9,861 nt of DNA from Oscillospiraceae bacterium (GTDB lineage: Bacteria; Bacillota_A; Clostridia; Oscillospirales; Ruminococcaceae). Below are positions 1-7,752 of this stretch, piece after piece. Positions within the stretch are counted from its first letter, which is position 1, and every line of letters begins with the position of its first letter. Both the position numbers and the translations under genes were made by a program. The notes beneath the pieces were generated by a model. It did not search any database. It was not told the DNA's origin and saw only the letters and a list, made by a program, of their open reading frames with translations. The DNA lies in NCBI GenBank assembly GCA_017440445.1, contig JAFSHE010000236.1, forward strand, positions 1-9,861, written 5' to 3'.

Positions 1-2534
1 GAGTACTCAGTGCCATCGGACTTATCTTTGGCGGAATATTAGTGCTTGTGATAGTGTGTCTGATAATGTGGACAAAGCTGCAGGATATCACCACAGGGCA
101 GGTGGAATCCCATGTGGCGGGTTACAGCAATATGATGTCGCACATGATAAACAGCAGCTTCAAAAACGAGCTTGAACTGCTGGAGGATATCACTGCACTG
201 GTGGACGCTGATACGGGAAGAATAAGCGAGGTGCTGACCCGTGAGGCGGGTGTTTCCTACGGAGTGATGAAGACAAACGGCGAGGCGGTGTACGGACGTG
301 CACTCAGCTTTTCGGAGTACGAGGGCTTCTTTGATGCGCTGCATGGAAATCCATCGGTCTGCTGTGGAAAGAATACAGATACGGTATTGTTTGCAGTACC
401 TGTCTATAAGGGCGATAACGTAAAATATGTGCTTTACAAGCTATATAGTAACGCAGCGCTTACGGAAAAGATACGGCTTGTCTGCTACGATGGTCAGGGC
501 GAGTGTATGCTCATTGATTCAGAGGGCAGGGTGATACTGCGCTCGGAAAACAGCACCGCTGACATTGACTTTTTCACGCAGGAGGATAAGGCTGCTGCTC
601 TTGGAAGGATACGCGAGACGATGAATACCCATGTGTCGGCTGCGTCCTACTGCTCAAAGAATGAGCTTATCATGTTTGCGGCAGAAACAGATTATCCTCA
701 GCTCTACATTATGGGTTTTGTGCCGTCAAAAGCGCCTGCGGGCAATATTTCAATGATAATCCCGCTGGTGTTGTGGACATTTGGTCTGCTGTGGCTGCTG
801 CTGGTCATAATAACGATATACCTTTTCGGTGCGGAGCGCAAGGCGCAGGAGAGCGACGAGCTTAAGCAGGCGAAGATACTTGCCGAAAATGCTAACCAGG
901 CAAAGAGCGACTTCCTTGCAAACATGTCCCATGAGATACGTACTCCCATTAACGCCATCATAGGCATGAATGAGATGATAATGCGGGAGAGCAGCGACAA
1001 GGAAATAACAGAGTATGCGGCGAATATCGATTCCGCAGGTCATAGCCTGCTTTCCATAATCAACGATATACTGGACTTCTCGAAGATTGAGTCAGGAAAG
1101 ATGGAGCTTGACGAGCATGATTACAGTCTTGGTGCGGTACTCAACGATGTTGTGGTAATGGTCAGGCTTAAGGCAGAGCAGAAGGACCTTAATTTTGATG
1201 TGGAGGTCGACGAGGAGCTTCCCGATATCCTGTACGGTGACGATGTGCGTATTAAGCAGGTGATACTTAATCTGCTGGGCAACGCAGTGAAGTATACTCC
1301 CCGTGGAACTGTGAAGCTGTGCGTCAGCGGAACTCCATCTCCCGATGAAAAGCGCATCAATCTGAAGATAGCCGTAAAGGATACGGGAATAGGTATCCGT
1401 AAGGAGCTTATTCCGTCCTTGTTTGAGAACTTCAGCCGCTTCGATATGGAGAAGAACCGTAATGTGGAGGGAACAGGTCTGGGACTTGCCATCACCCACA
1501 GACTGGTAACGCTGATGGATGGCAGGATAAAGGTAGAAAGCGTTTACGGAGAAGGCTCCGTATTTACGATATTCCTTACGCAGGAGGTGCATGGCACTGA
1601 AAGAGTAGGCAACTTCCTTATGAGGAGCAGTGCGGCTGCAGCTGCGTCTGCCGACCGTACAACGATATTCACCGCACCCGGTGCAAGCATCCTTGCAGTT
1701 GACGATAATCAGATGAATCTGGTGGTAGTGAAGAACCTGCTGAAGCACTCAAAGGCGAAGCTTACTGTGTGTATGGGCGGAACAGAAGCACTGGAGCTTG
1801 TGCGCAGCAATACATACGATGTGATACTTCTTGACCACATGATGCCGGGTATGGACGGCATAGAAACTCTGAAACACATGAAGAGCATGCCTGTAAACAT
1901 GAGCAGGGATGCGGTGGTGATAGCGCTTACAGCAAATGCTGTTTCGGGTGCACGTGAGATGTATCTTGCCGAGGGCTTTGATGATTACATGAGCAAGCCC
2001 ATCGCAGGACACGACCTGGAGGATATGCTGGCAAAGCATCTTCCCGCAGGAAAGGTAGCCTATGTTGAGGAGGAGAAAAAGGACGCTCCCGCAGAGGCTG
2101 CTGTTAAGGATGCAGAAGTACAATCTGTCAGCGGGAACGCTCCGTCCGAGGAGGAGCAGGAGCCGCTGTTTGATACCGCACTTGGCATAAAGTATTGTGC
2201 CGACAGCGAGGAGATGTACGCTGAGATACTCCAGATGTTCTGCGATATGCGTGACGAAAAGCGAACAGAGCTTGAAACTGCGTTTGCAAAGCAGAGCTGG
2301 GATAAATACGTAGTAGGCGTTCATTCGCTGAAATCCAACTCGCTGAATATAGGCGGCAGGCGGCTTTCAAAGCAGTGCCTTGCGCTTGAGCAGGCTGGCA
2401 AGCGTATACTTGCTAAGGATGAGGTGCAGGAGAACACTGAATATATCCTCAAAAATCATTCGGTGGCTATGGCGTTGTATAACGAAACATTGGCGGCAGC
2501 CTTTGATTATCTTGACAGAAAGGACAGAAAATAA
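1..2534 (+). CDS. Transmembrane hybrid sensor histidine kinase (HisKA-HATPase-REC-HPt), 5' end outside window
   Basis: Membrane sensor kinase with a built-in receiver and phosphotransfer domain; it would autophosphorylate and relay His-Asp-His to an external receiver. The frame is open to base 3, and the visible part begins inside a hydrophobic segment (about bases 3-71), so the true start lies upstream; the GTG at 42 is not a credible start. Residues are counted from the codon at 42. An extracytoplasmic region of about 220 residues (11-236), resembling double-Cache sensors, is followed by a second membrane segment (about 237-262). Next come HisKA with the H-box MSHEIRTP (His297), HATPase_c with N-box [11 protein letters not shown]1 DTGIGI and G2 GTGLGLAI, a receiver with DDN and [11 protein letters not shown] (Asp598), an acidic linker, and an HPt domain with VHSLKSNS (His761). 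All phosphotransfer residues are present. It stops 2 nt before the HD-GYP regulator, which suggests co-transcription. The ligand is unknown. Confidence 0.95.
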   Translation, partial: VLSAIGLIFGGILVLVIVCLIMWTKLQDITTGQVESHVAGYSNMMSHMINSSFKNELELLEDITALVDADTGRISEVLTREAGVSYGVMKTNGEAVYGRALSFSEYEGFFDALHGNPSVCCGKNTDTVLFAVPVYKGDNVKYVLYKLYSNAALTEKIRLVCYDGQGECMLIDSEGRVILRSENSTADIDFFTQEDKAAALGRIRETMNTHVSAASYCSKNELIMFAAETDYPQLYIMGFVPSKAPAGNISMIIPLVLWTFGLLWLLLVIITIYLFGAERKAQESDELKQAKILAENANQAKSDFLANMSHEIRTPINAIIGMNEMIMRESSDKEITEYAANIDSAGHSLLSIINDILDFSKIESGKMELDEHDYSLGAVLNDVVVMVRLKAEQKDLNFDVEVDEELPDILYGDDVRIKQVILNLLGNAVKYTPRGTVKLCVSGTPSPDEKRINLKIAVKDTGIGIRKELIPSLFENFSRFDMEKNRNVEGTGLGLAITHRLVTLMDGRIKVESVYGEGSVFTIFLTQEVHGTERVGNFLMRSSAAAAASADRTTIFTAPGASILAVDDNQMNLVVVKNLLKHSKAKLTVCMGGTEALELVRSNTYDVILLDHMMPGMDGIETLKHMKSMPVNMSRDAVVIALTANAVSGAREMYLAEGFDDYMSKPIAGHDLEDMLAKHLPAGKVAYVEEEKKDAPAEAAVKDAEVQSVSGNAPSEEEQEPLFDTALGIKYCADSEEMYAEILQMFCDMRDEKRTELETAFAKQSWDKYVVGVHSLKSNSLNIGGRRLSKQCLALEQAGKRILAKDEVQENTEYILKNHSVAMALYNETLAAAFDYLDRKDRK

Positions 2535-2536
2535 AA

Positions 2537-3973
2537 ATGGGTATAGAAAACAGCTTGAAAGGCATACGTATTCTTTCGCTTGATGATAATATTCTTGATA
2601 ACAGCATCCTGTCTGAGATGCTCTCAGATACGGATATAAAGCTGGATTGCACTACATCTGTTGATACCGCACTGAGGATGATAGGCGAGAGTCATTACGA
2701 CCTTATAATGATAGACCATCTTATGCCCGAAATAGACGGAGTAGCAGTGCTTCAGAGGATAAGAAAACAGCATCTGTGCGACGATACACCTGTCGTTGCA
2801 GTAACAGGAAATACGATATCCTCCGCTAAGGAGAGCTATATGCAGGCGGGCTTCAGCGGATATGTTGCAAAGCCAATCGTAAGAAAAAATCTTCTCGATA
2901 CGATAGCGCATGTGCTTGGATTGTATGACGAGCCTGAGGAGGAAATATCCCGTTCTGATGTGCTGGTTATAGACGATGACAGGATGAACCTGCTTATCGC
3001 AAACAAGCTGCTTTCAGGCAGGTATAACGTAACTACTGTGAATTCGGGCAAGGCGGGCTTTGAGTTCCTGGAGTATAACTCCTGCGATCTGATAATGCTT
3101 GACCTGCGCATGCCCGAGATGGATGGCTTCCAGTTCCTTCAGCTTATTAAGGCTGATAGCAGACTTAGGGATATCCCCGTGATCTGTCTTACGGCTGATA
3201 ATGAGCGAGAGTCGGAGATACAGTGCTTCGAGCTTGGCGCAGTGGATTTTATCTCAAAGCCTTTTGTTGCTGAGATAATGCTGTCAAGAGTGAACAGGAT
3301 ACTGGAGCTTGACCACCTGCGTAAGCAGCTTAAGGATGAGGTAGACAAGCAGACAAAGGAGCTTCAGATGCACAGCCACAGGCTCCAGCGGCTTACCGTA
3401 CAGACCATGCAGACGCTTGCAGGCACGATAGACGCAAAGGATAAGTATACAAACGGCCACTCGCTGAGAGTAGCGGAGTATTCCAGAATGATAGCGGCAA
3501 GGCTGAATATGCCGGAGCTGATGCAGCAGGATATCTATTATATCGGTCTGCTGCATAATATCGGAAAGATAGGTATTCCCGATGAGATAATCAACAAGAC
3601 ATCAAGGCTCACCGATGAGGAGTATGCGGTTATAAAAACTCATCCCTCAATAGGTGCAGAGATATTGGAGAAGATGTCGGAAAACCCCGATATAGCGCTT
3701 GGCGCAAAGCATCACCACGAGCGATACGACGGCAGAGGCTATCCCGAGGGACTCGCAGGCGAGAATATCCCGCTTGTGGCAAGGATAATCGGCGTTGCGG
3801 ATGCGTATGATGCGATGACATCCAACCGAAGCTACCGTGAGGTACTGCCGCAGGAATTCGTCCGCAAGGAGATAGAAAAGGGCAGAGGCACACAGTTTGA
3901 CCCTATCTGCGCAGAGATAATGCTTGGCATTATAGACGAGGATAAGCAGTACAACCTCAGAGAGCATAAGTAA
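2537..3973 (+). CDS. Response regulator REC-REC-HD-GYP (putative c-di-GMP phosphodiesterase, HN variant)
   Basis: A 478-residue cytoplasmic regulator with two tandem receivers and an HD-GYP output. REC1 (about 10-128) has DDN, phospho-acceptor Asp60 in MIDHLMPEIDG, Thr90 and a late AKP lysine. REC2 (about 140-255) has DDD, Asp189 in MLDLRMPEMDG, the LTA threonine and SKPF. A probable coiled-coil linker covers about 256-290. The HD-GYP domain (about 291-475) shows YTNGHS (His308), LLHNIGKIGIPD (His340, Asn341, Lys344), THPS (His369), HHERYDGRGYP (393-403) and GVADAYDAM (Asp422). HD-GYP proteins normally hydrolyse cyclic di-GMP at a two- or three-metal centre; here the aspartate of the HD pair is asparagine, so activity is uncertain. 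The start at 2537 lies 2 nt after the kinase stop, with an AAAGGA-type site within the end of the kinase gene. The likely phosphodonor is the upstream kinase through its HPt domain (inference). Confidence 0.93.
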   Translation: MGIENSLKGIRILSLDDNILDNSILSEMLSDTDIKLDCTTSVDTALRMIGESHYDLIMIDHLMPEIDGVAVLQRIRKQHLCDDTPVVAVTGNTISSAKESYMQAGFSGYVAKPIVRKNLLDTIAHVLGLYDEPEEEISRSDVLVIDDDRMNLLIANKLLSGRYNVTTVNSGKAGFEFLEYNSCDLIMLDLRMPEMDGFQFLQLIKADSRLRDIPVICLTADNERESEIQCFELGAVDFISKPFVAEIMLSRVNRILELDHLRKQLKDEVDKQTKELQMHSHRLQRLTVQTMQTLAGTIDAKDKYTNGHSLRVAEYSRMIAARLNMPELMQQDIYYIGLLHNIGKIGIPDEIINKTSRLTDEEYAVIKTHPSIGAEILEKMSENPDIALGAKHHHERYDGRGYPEGLAGENIPLVARIIGVADAYDAMTSNRSYREVLPQEFVRKEIEKGRGTQFDPICAEIMLGIIDEDKQYNLREHK

Positions 3974-4011
3974 AAAAAGAACGCTCACGAGCTATTTCGT
4001 GAGCGTTTTTT
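3972..4011. terminator. Bidirectional intrinsic terminator between convergent units
   Basis: A perfect 11-bp stem (3980-3990 paired with 3997-4007) has a 6-nt loop. An A-run lies on its left side (3972-3978) and a T-run on its right, so an RNA from either strand ends in a hairpin followed by U residues. It sits just after the HD-GYP gene stop and 24 nt beyond the stop of the convergent kinase gene, where it can serve both units. It fills most of the 61-bp gap between the two genes. Confidence 0.9.
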
Positions 4012-4034
4012 GTATAGTGCTGACCGTTTTTGCA

Positions 4035-6371
4035 TCAGTAATCGAACTTCAGCAGTCCTTCTATGTCGAAGTTGAGTATCATGCGCTTAAGCTGAGCTAT
4101 CTTTTCCTCCTCAGACTCGGGGAAACTGTATCCGTCAAGCATAGCTGAAAGCTCATCCAGTGCGTCCACATCCATTTCAAGGGCTGAATTGTGGATACGG
4201 TTGAATATCTCGGCTATCTCGGCGCTGTGCTCTGTGGAATCTTTTTTAGGCTCGCTGTCATCGGAAACAAGTTCCTTCAGCAGCGGCTCAAAGCACAGCC
4301 AGCGCTGTATGAATACGGGATGCAGCGCACGTATCGTTTCCACGTTGCCGTTTCGTGCAGCATTTTCAAGCTCCATCGCCATGCCCGCAAGCTGAACTAT
4401 TCCCACAAGCGCAGCGGAGCTTTTCATGCTGTGGACCTTGATGCGGTAGCTGTCAAGCATGCCCTCGTTTTCTAGGTCGGCATAGTAGCTGTTAAGCTCG
4501 TCTGCGTCGCCCTTTATCGAGGTGTGCAGCAGCTTTATCGCATCAAGCAGTGGCTCGTCCTCTGCGAAGTGACCTCTTGCGTAGGACCAGTCTATGCCCT
4601 CTATCACGGGCAGCTCTGCCTTTTCAGCCTTGCTGTCATCAGAAGAAGTCAGCATCATGTCGCTGAGTACATTGGAGATAAGCTTTTCCAGCTTCTTCGG
4701 GTCGATGGGCTTTGAAAGAAATCCGTCAAAGCCCTCGCTGAGGTAGTACTCCTTTGAACCTGAGAGTGCATTCGCCGTCAGTGCGATAACGGGAGTGCCG
4801 ATATTGATGTTTCCGCTCATGGCACGGATGGCCTTTAATGTTTCCACACCGTCCATTTCGGGCATCATGTGATCCATAAAGATCATATCGTACTTTGTGT
4901 CCTGTATCATTTCAAGGCACTGCTTGCCGCTGTCAGCCTCTGATATCAGTGCCTTTGTCTGCTTAAGCAGGTTTGTGAACACCTTGCGGTTTATCGCATT
5001 GTCATCCACCACAAGCAGTTTTGCGGAGGGTGCTGTAAAGGTTGCCTCGTACTTTCGGTCGTCGTACTCATGGGTAAGGTCGGGCTTTCCTATCGGGGTG
5101 GGGTCTATTATCTCCTGCTTCAGTACGAAGGAGAATTCCGAGCCCATGCCGTAGTAGCTTTTTACACGTATTTCACTGTTCATAAGCTTAAGCAGCGAGC
5201 TTGTGATGTTAAGTCCCAGACCTGTTCCCTGGATACTGCGGTTTCTGTTCTCCTCTATTCTGTCGAAGGCGTCGAACAATCGTCCGATATCCTCCTCCTT
5301 GATACCGATACCCGTATCTCTTACGCAGAAGTAGATATCTTCCTCGCCTATTTTTCTTACTTCAAGCGTAACACTACCGTGATGCGTGTACTTGATAGCG
5401 TTGCTAATAAGGTTTGAGAGTATCTCCTTAAGTCGTACATCATCGCCCTTCATTACGGAGGGAAGCTCCTCGTCTATGATAAATTCAAGCTTAAGGTTTT
5501 TTGCCTCTGCTCTGAAACGGAAAAGGGTGTACAGGTCGGTCAGAAGTGAAACAGGCTTGTACTTCGCTGAAAAAATAGTCAGCTTGCCCTCCTCTATCTT
5601 GGAGATATCAAGTATATCGTTGATGATGTTAAGCAGGGAGCCTGCCGCTATCTTGGTTTCTGATGCGTATTCCCGTATTGCAGGTTCACGGCTTTCTCGT
5701 AGGATCATCTCGTTCATGCCCATTACCGCATTGATGGGAGTACGTATCTCGTGGGACATGTTAGCAAGAAAGCGGGATTTGCTTCGGGTCGCAGCCTGTG
5801 CCTGGTCGCACTTTGCCTCAAGAACCTTGAGCAGGTCGTCAAGGCTGCGCTCCTGCTCTCTGCCCTGACGGTAGCTGAAGCTTATCAGGCTTGTCATACT
5901 GAGTATTACCCAGTTCATAACCAGTACCATGCAGCTGCCGAAGGTATATGCCAGCATCGTCTGGCGGGAGCCTGTGTAAACACTTATCAGTCCTGCCGCT
6001 GCAATAGCAGACAGTACCGAAACTATCATGTGGAATTTTGCTATCTTTACATCCAGAAACGTGAATATTGTTATTACGCTGAAGCTTAATGCATAAACAA
6101 GCACCTGTGCCGAGTTAAAGGATACTGCGAGAAATGCGTCAAGTACAACGAATGCTATACTTTGCACACGCATGTGGGCGTATTCGCTTATAAATCCTTT
6201 TTTCCTGTTTGCACCCAGAAAAAAGGTAATAAATAACGCAAATACGACAAATGCTATCAGCAGGGGAAGCGGAATTTTGGTGTAAAATATGCCCATAATT
6301 ATGTTCAGTATGGAACCTGCTAAAAAGAAGTTCAGGTTGGTAGCGCTTCCTGTCTTGAATTTGGATTTCAT
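4035..6371 (-). CDS. Polytopic membrane hybrid histidine kinase (6 TM-HisKA-HATPase-REC-HPt)
   Basis: A 778-residue hybrid kinase. The N-terminus holds about six hydrophobic segments (roughly 13-30, 33-53, 70-84, 88-107, 111-133, 139-164) with short loops, so it probably senses within the membrane or has a lipid or small-molecule cue; no extracellular domain is visible. A short probable coiled coil (about 170-200) leads to HisKA with MSHEIRTP (His207), HATPase_c with N-box NLISNAIKYT, G1 DTGIGI and G2 GTGLGL, a receiver with VVDDN and MDHMMPEMDG (Asp500), and an HPt domain with KVHSMKSSAALVG (His647). A helical tail of about 65 residues (712-778) follows. The start is the ATG at 6371-6369, which overlaps the lipid kinase stop as ATGA and has an AAAGGGGG site 7 nt upstream. 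The catalytic core is closely similar to that of the kinase on the opposite strand at 1-2534. No output domain is present, so it should act on a separate receiver. Confidence 0.95.
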   Translation of the reverse strand: MKSKFKTGSATNLNFFLAGSILNIIMGIFYTKIPLPLLIAFVVFALFITFFLGANRKKGFISEYAHMRVQSIAFVVLDAFLAVSFNSAQVLVYALSFSVITIFTFLDVKIAKFHMIVSVLSAIAAAGLISVYTGSRQTMLAYTFGSCMVLVMNWVILSMTSLISFSYRQGREQERSLDDLLKVLEAKCDQAQAATRSKSRFLANMSHEIRTPINAVMGMNEMILRESREPAIREYASETKIAAGSLLNIINDILDISKIEEGKLTIFSAKYKPVSLLTDLYTLFRFRAEAKNLKLEFIIDEELPSVMKGDDVRLKEILSNLISNAIKYTHHGSVTLEVRKIGEEDIYFCVRDTGIGIKEEDIGRLFDAFDRIEENRNRSIQGTGLGLNITSSLLKLMNSEIRVKSYYGMGSEFSFVLKQEIIDPTPIGKPDLTHEYDDRKYEATFTAPSAKLLVVDDNAINRKVFTNLLKQTKALISEADSGKQCLEMIQDTKYDMIFMDHMMPEMDGVETLKAIRAMSGNINIGTPVIALTANALSGSKEYYLSEGFDGFLSKPIDPKKLEKLISNVLSDMMLTSSDDSKAEKAELPVIEGIDWSYARGHFAEDEPLLDAIKLLHTSIKGDADELNSYYADLENEGMLDSYRIKVHSMKSSAALVGIVQLAGMAMELENAARNGNVETIRALHPVFIQRWLCFEPLLKELVSDDSEPKKDSTEHSAEIAEIFNRIHNSALEMDVDALDELSAMLDGYSFPESEEEKIAQLKRMILNFDIEGLLKFDY

Positions 6372-7279
6372 ACACGCACCCCCTTTGGAACAACGAAGCT
6401 AAGTCCCTGATGAACTATCTCAGCCTTGACCTCTGTAACGTTCTTGATAAGGTCGCCGTCCTGGTTTATAGTGAATGGTGAGCCGTCTGTACGGCGTATA
6501 GTTATTTTGCTGCACTCGCCGCTTTTCATAAGCTGCTTTACCTTGTCGTGCTTTTTTCCTGTAAGGGCGGTGAGTACCGGCAGCAGTGGAAATCCTCGCT
6601 TATCGGAGGCTATCCTGTACACAGCTTTTCCATCGTTTATACAGGTGCTTTCAGCGAAGTACATATTTCCGCCGAAGATGCAGCCGTTGCCGATAAATAC
6701 CTCGGCAGACTTACCGCTGAATATCTCGTCGTCAAGATGTATTTCATAATCAAGCGTTTTGGAAACGAAGATGGAGTACAGCGTAGATACAAAATAGGGC
6801 ATCTCCTGACCGATAAAGCGAAGTATACGGAAATCGTTCATCTTGTCAATACAGTTGCTGTCAAGACCTGTTGAAAGTGTGTTGAGAGACACTCCGTGAT
6901 TTGTGCGTATGTAATCCACCTTTATCACGTCGCCGTTGATAAGCTCCTCGATATTGCTGAAGCGAGACTCGTCCTTGCCGAACATTTTCAGAAAATCGTT
7001 GGTAAGACCGCAGGGGAAGAACGCTATCTCAGCCTCGGAGAGGTCATCAAAGCCGCCCAGCATCTTGTGCATCGTACCCGAGCCGCCGCAGCAGTAGAAG
7101 CGCAGCTTTTCACCCTCGAATATCTGACGTATCTTGCGTACCAGCTCCGCCTCGTAGCCCTCGTATCGTGTGTTGAATACAAAGTATTTCAGATCCTTCA
7201 TGTTACTGAGCTTTGTGCGAAGGTCATCAGCAAAGGTCTTTTTTCCCGCAAATGGGTTTATGATGAATATATGTGTCAT
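6368..7279 (-). CDS. Diacylglycerol-kinase-family lipid kinase (DgkB/YegS-like), GGSGT variant
   Basis: A 303-residue soluble protein of usual length for the bacterial DAGK catalytic family, which phosphorylates diacylglycerol or related lipids with ATP at the membrane face. Visible landmarks are the N-terminal strand IFIINPFAGKK (4-14), the nucleotide-binding loop CCGGSGTM (63-70), a PxGTxND-like segment FPCGLTND (88-95), the STGLD strand region (137-140), IGNGCIFGGNMYFAE (196-210) and a C-terminal QDGD (273-276) at the position of the family's DGE/DGD catalytic motif. The usual GGDGT reads GGSGT (Ser67) and GTxND reads GLTND, so nucleotide handling may be altered. The ATG at 7279 has GGAGG only 4 nt upstream, somewhat close but in the right place. 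Its last four bases overlap the hybrid kinase start (ATGA). It belongs to the wider superfamily of DAGK, sphingosine-kinase-like and NAD-kinase folds; the substrate cannot be read from the sequence. Confidence 0.88.
   Translation of the reverse strand: MTHIFIINPFAGKKTFADDLRTKLSNMKDLKYFVFNTRYEGYEAELVRKIRQIFEGEKLRFYCCGGSGTMHKMLGGFDDLSEAEIAFFPCGLTNDFLKMFGKDESRFSNIEELINGDVIKVDYIRTNHGVSLNTLSTGLDSNCIDKMNDFRILRFIGQEMPYFVSTLYSIFVSKTLDYEIHLDDEIFSGKSAEVFIGNGCIFGGNMYFAESTCINDGKAVYRIASDKRGFPLLPVLTALTGKKHDKVKQLMKSGECSKITIRRTDGSPFTINQDGDLIKNVTEVKAEIVHQGLSFVVPKGVRV
6379..6386 (-). promoter_or_regulatory. Ribosome binding site of the 6-TM hybrid kinase
   Basis: AAAGGGGG on the minus strand lies 7 nt before the ATG at 6371, inside the 3' end of the lipid kinase gene. 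It supports this start and translational coupling of the two overlapping genes. Confidence 0.7.
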
Positions 7280-7312
7280 ATTACCTCCGACTAAAGGTCA
7301 TATCTTTACTTT

Positions 7313-7346
7313 AAAAAACAACAGCACATAGTTGTACTGTTGTTTT
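7313..7346 (-). terminator. Intrinsic terminator after the single-domain receiver gene
   Basis: On the minus strand a 10-bp perfect stem (7337-7346 paired with 7315-7324) has a 12-nt loop and runs into a T-tract formed by its own 3' arm and the following bases. It begins 5 nt after the stop of the receiver gene. The stem is AT-rich, so read-through into the lipid kinase 36 nt further on is plausible. No clear separate promoter for the lipid kinase is visible in the short gap. Confidence 0.7.
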
Positions 7347-7350
7347 GAGA

Positions 7351-7752
7351 TTATTCATTGTTTTTTTCCAGTGTGTCTCTTATCATATCCATAAGCTTCT
7401 GCTTTGCGGGGGGCTTGAGCATATATCCCGCAGGGTTAAGGCTGATAAGCTTTGTAACGGTATCTCTGTCCGCAGAGGCGGTGAGGAATACCACAGGGAT
7501 ATCTCTGGTGAGAGGGTTGCTGTGAAGCTGCCTTATAACATCCGCACCGTCAGAGTAGGGCATCTCGTAGTCCAGCAGGATTATATCGGGCTTTTTATTT
7601 TCTATTGCCATGAATGCCTGAGAGCCTGATACAGCAATTGCAACGGAATATCGTTCCTGTATCATTTCCTTTACAGTCCTGAGCAATATGGGATTGTCGT
7701 CAACGATAAGTACGTGAGCCTTTCCCATTGCCACGGGATTATTAATCTGCAT
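7351..7752 (-). CDS. Single-domain (CheY/Spo0F-like) response regulator
   Basis: A 133-residue protein made of one receiver domain with no output domain. It shows the acidic pair in LIVDDN (Asp18-Asp19), phospho-acceptor Asp61 in ILLDYEMPYSDG, Thr91 in VFLTAS and Lys113 in MLKPP, so all five receiver signature residues are intact. Stand-alone receivers either act by protein binding or shuttle phosphate in relays. Here it lies directly upstream, on the same strand, of the lipid kinase and a hybrid kinase ending in HPt, so it is a natural acceptor for that HPt (inference). The start at 7752 is supported by GGAGG 8 nt upstream; Met9 is an alternative but lacks a comparable site. It has its own promoter and terminator. 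Confidence 0.94.
   Translation of the reverse strand: MQINNPVAMGKAHVLIVDDNPILLRTVKEMIQERYSVAIAVSGSQAFMAIENKKPDIILLDYEMPYSDGADVIRQLHSNPLTRDIPVVFLTASADRDTVTKLISLNPAGYMLKPPAKQKLMDMIRDTLEKNNE

Noticed and set aside
42..42. GTG at 42 as the start of the first hybrid kinase
   Set aside because: The frame is open to the window edge and the codons before it continue the same hydrophobic membrane segment, so the gene starts outside.
1092..1748. 218-codon open frame on the minus strand inside the first hybrid kinase
   Set aside because: Antisense shadow of a clearly conserved kinase frame; its translation shows no domain and no suitable ribosome binding site is evident.
5386..5868. 160-codon plus-strand open frame inside the second hybrid kinase
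   Set aside because: Antisense shadow of the HisKA-HATPase region, with low-complexity Ser/Arg-rich translation.
7280..7336. Separate promoter for the lipid kinase on the minus strand
   Set aside because: The best pair (TACAAC and TAAAGT) is a poor match at the -35 and overlaps the terminator stem; read-through from the receiver promoter is at least as likely.
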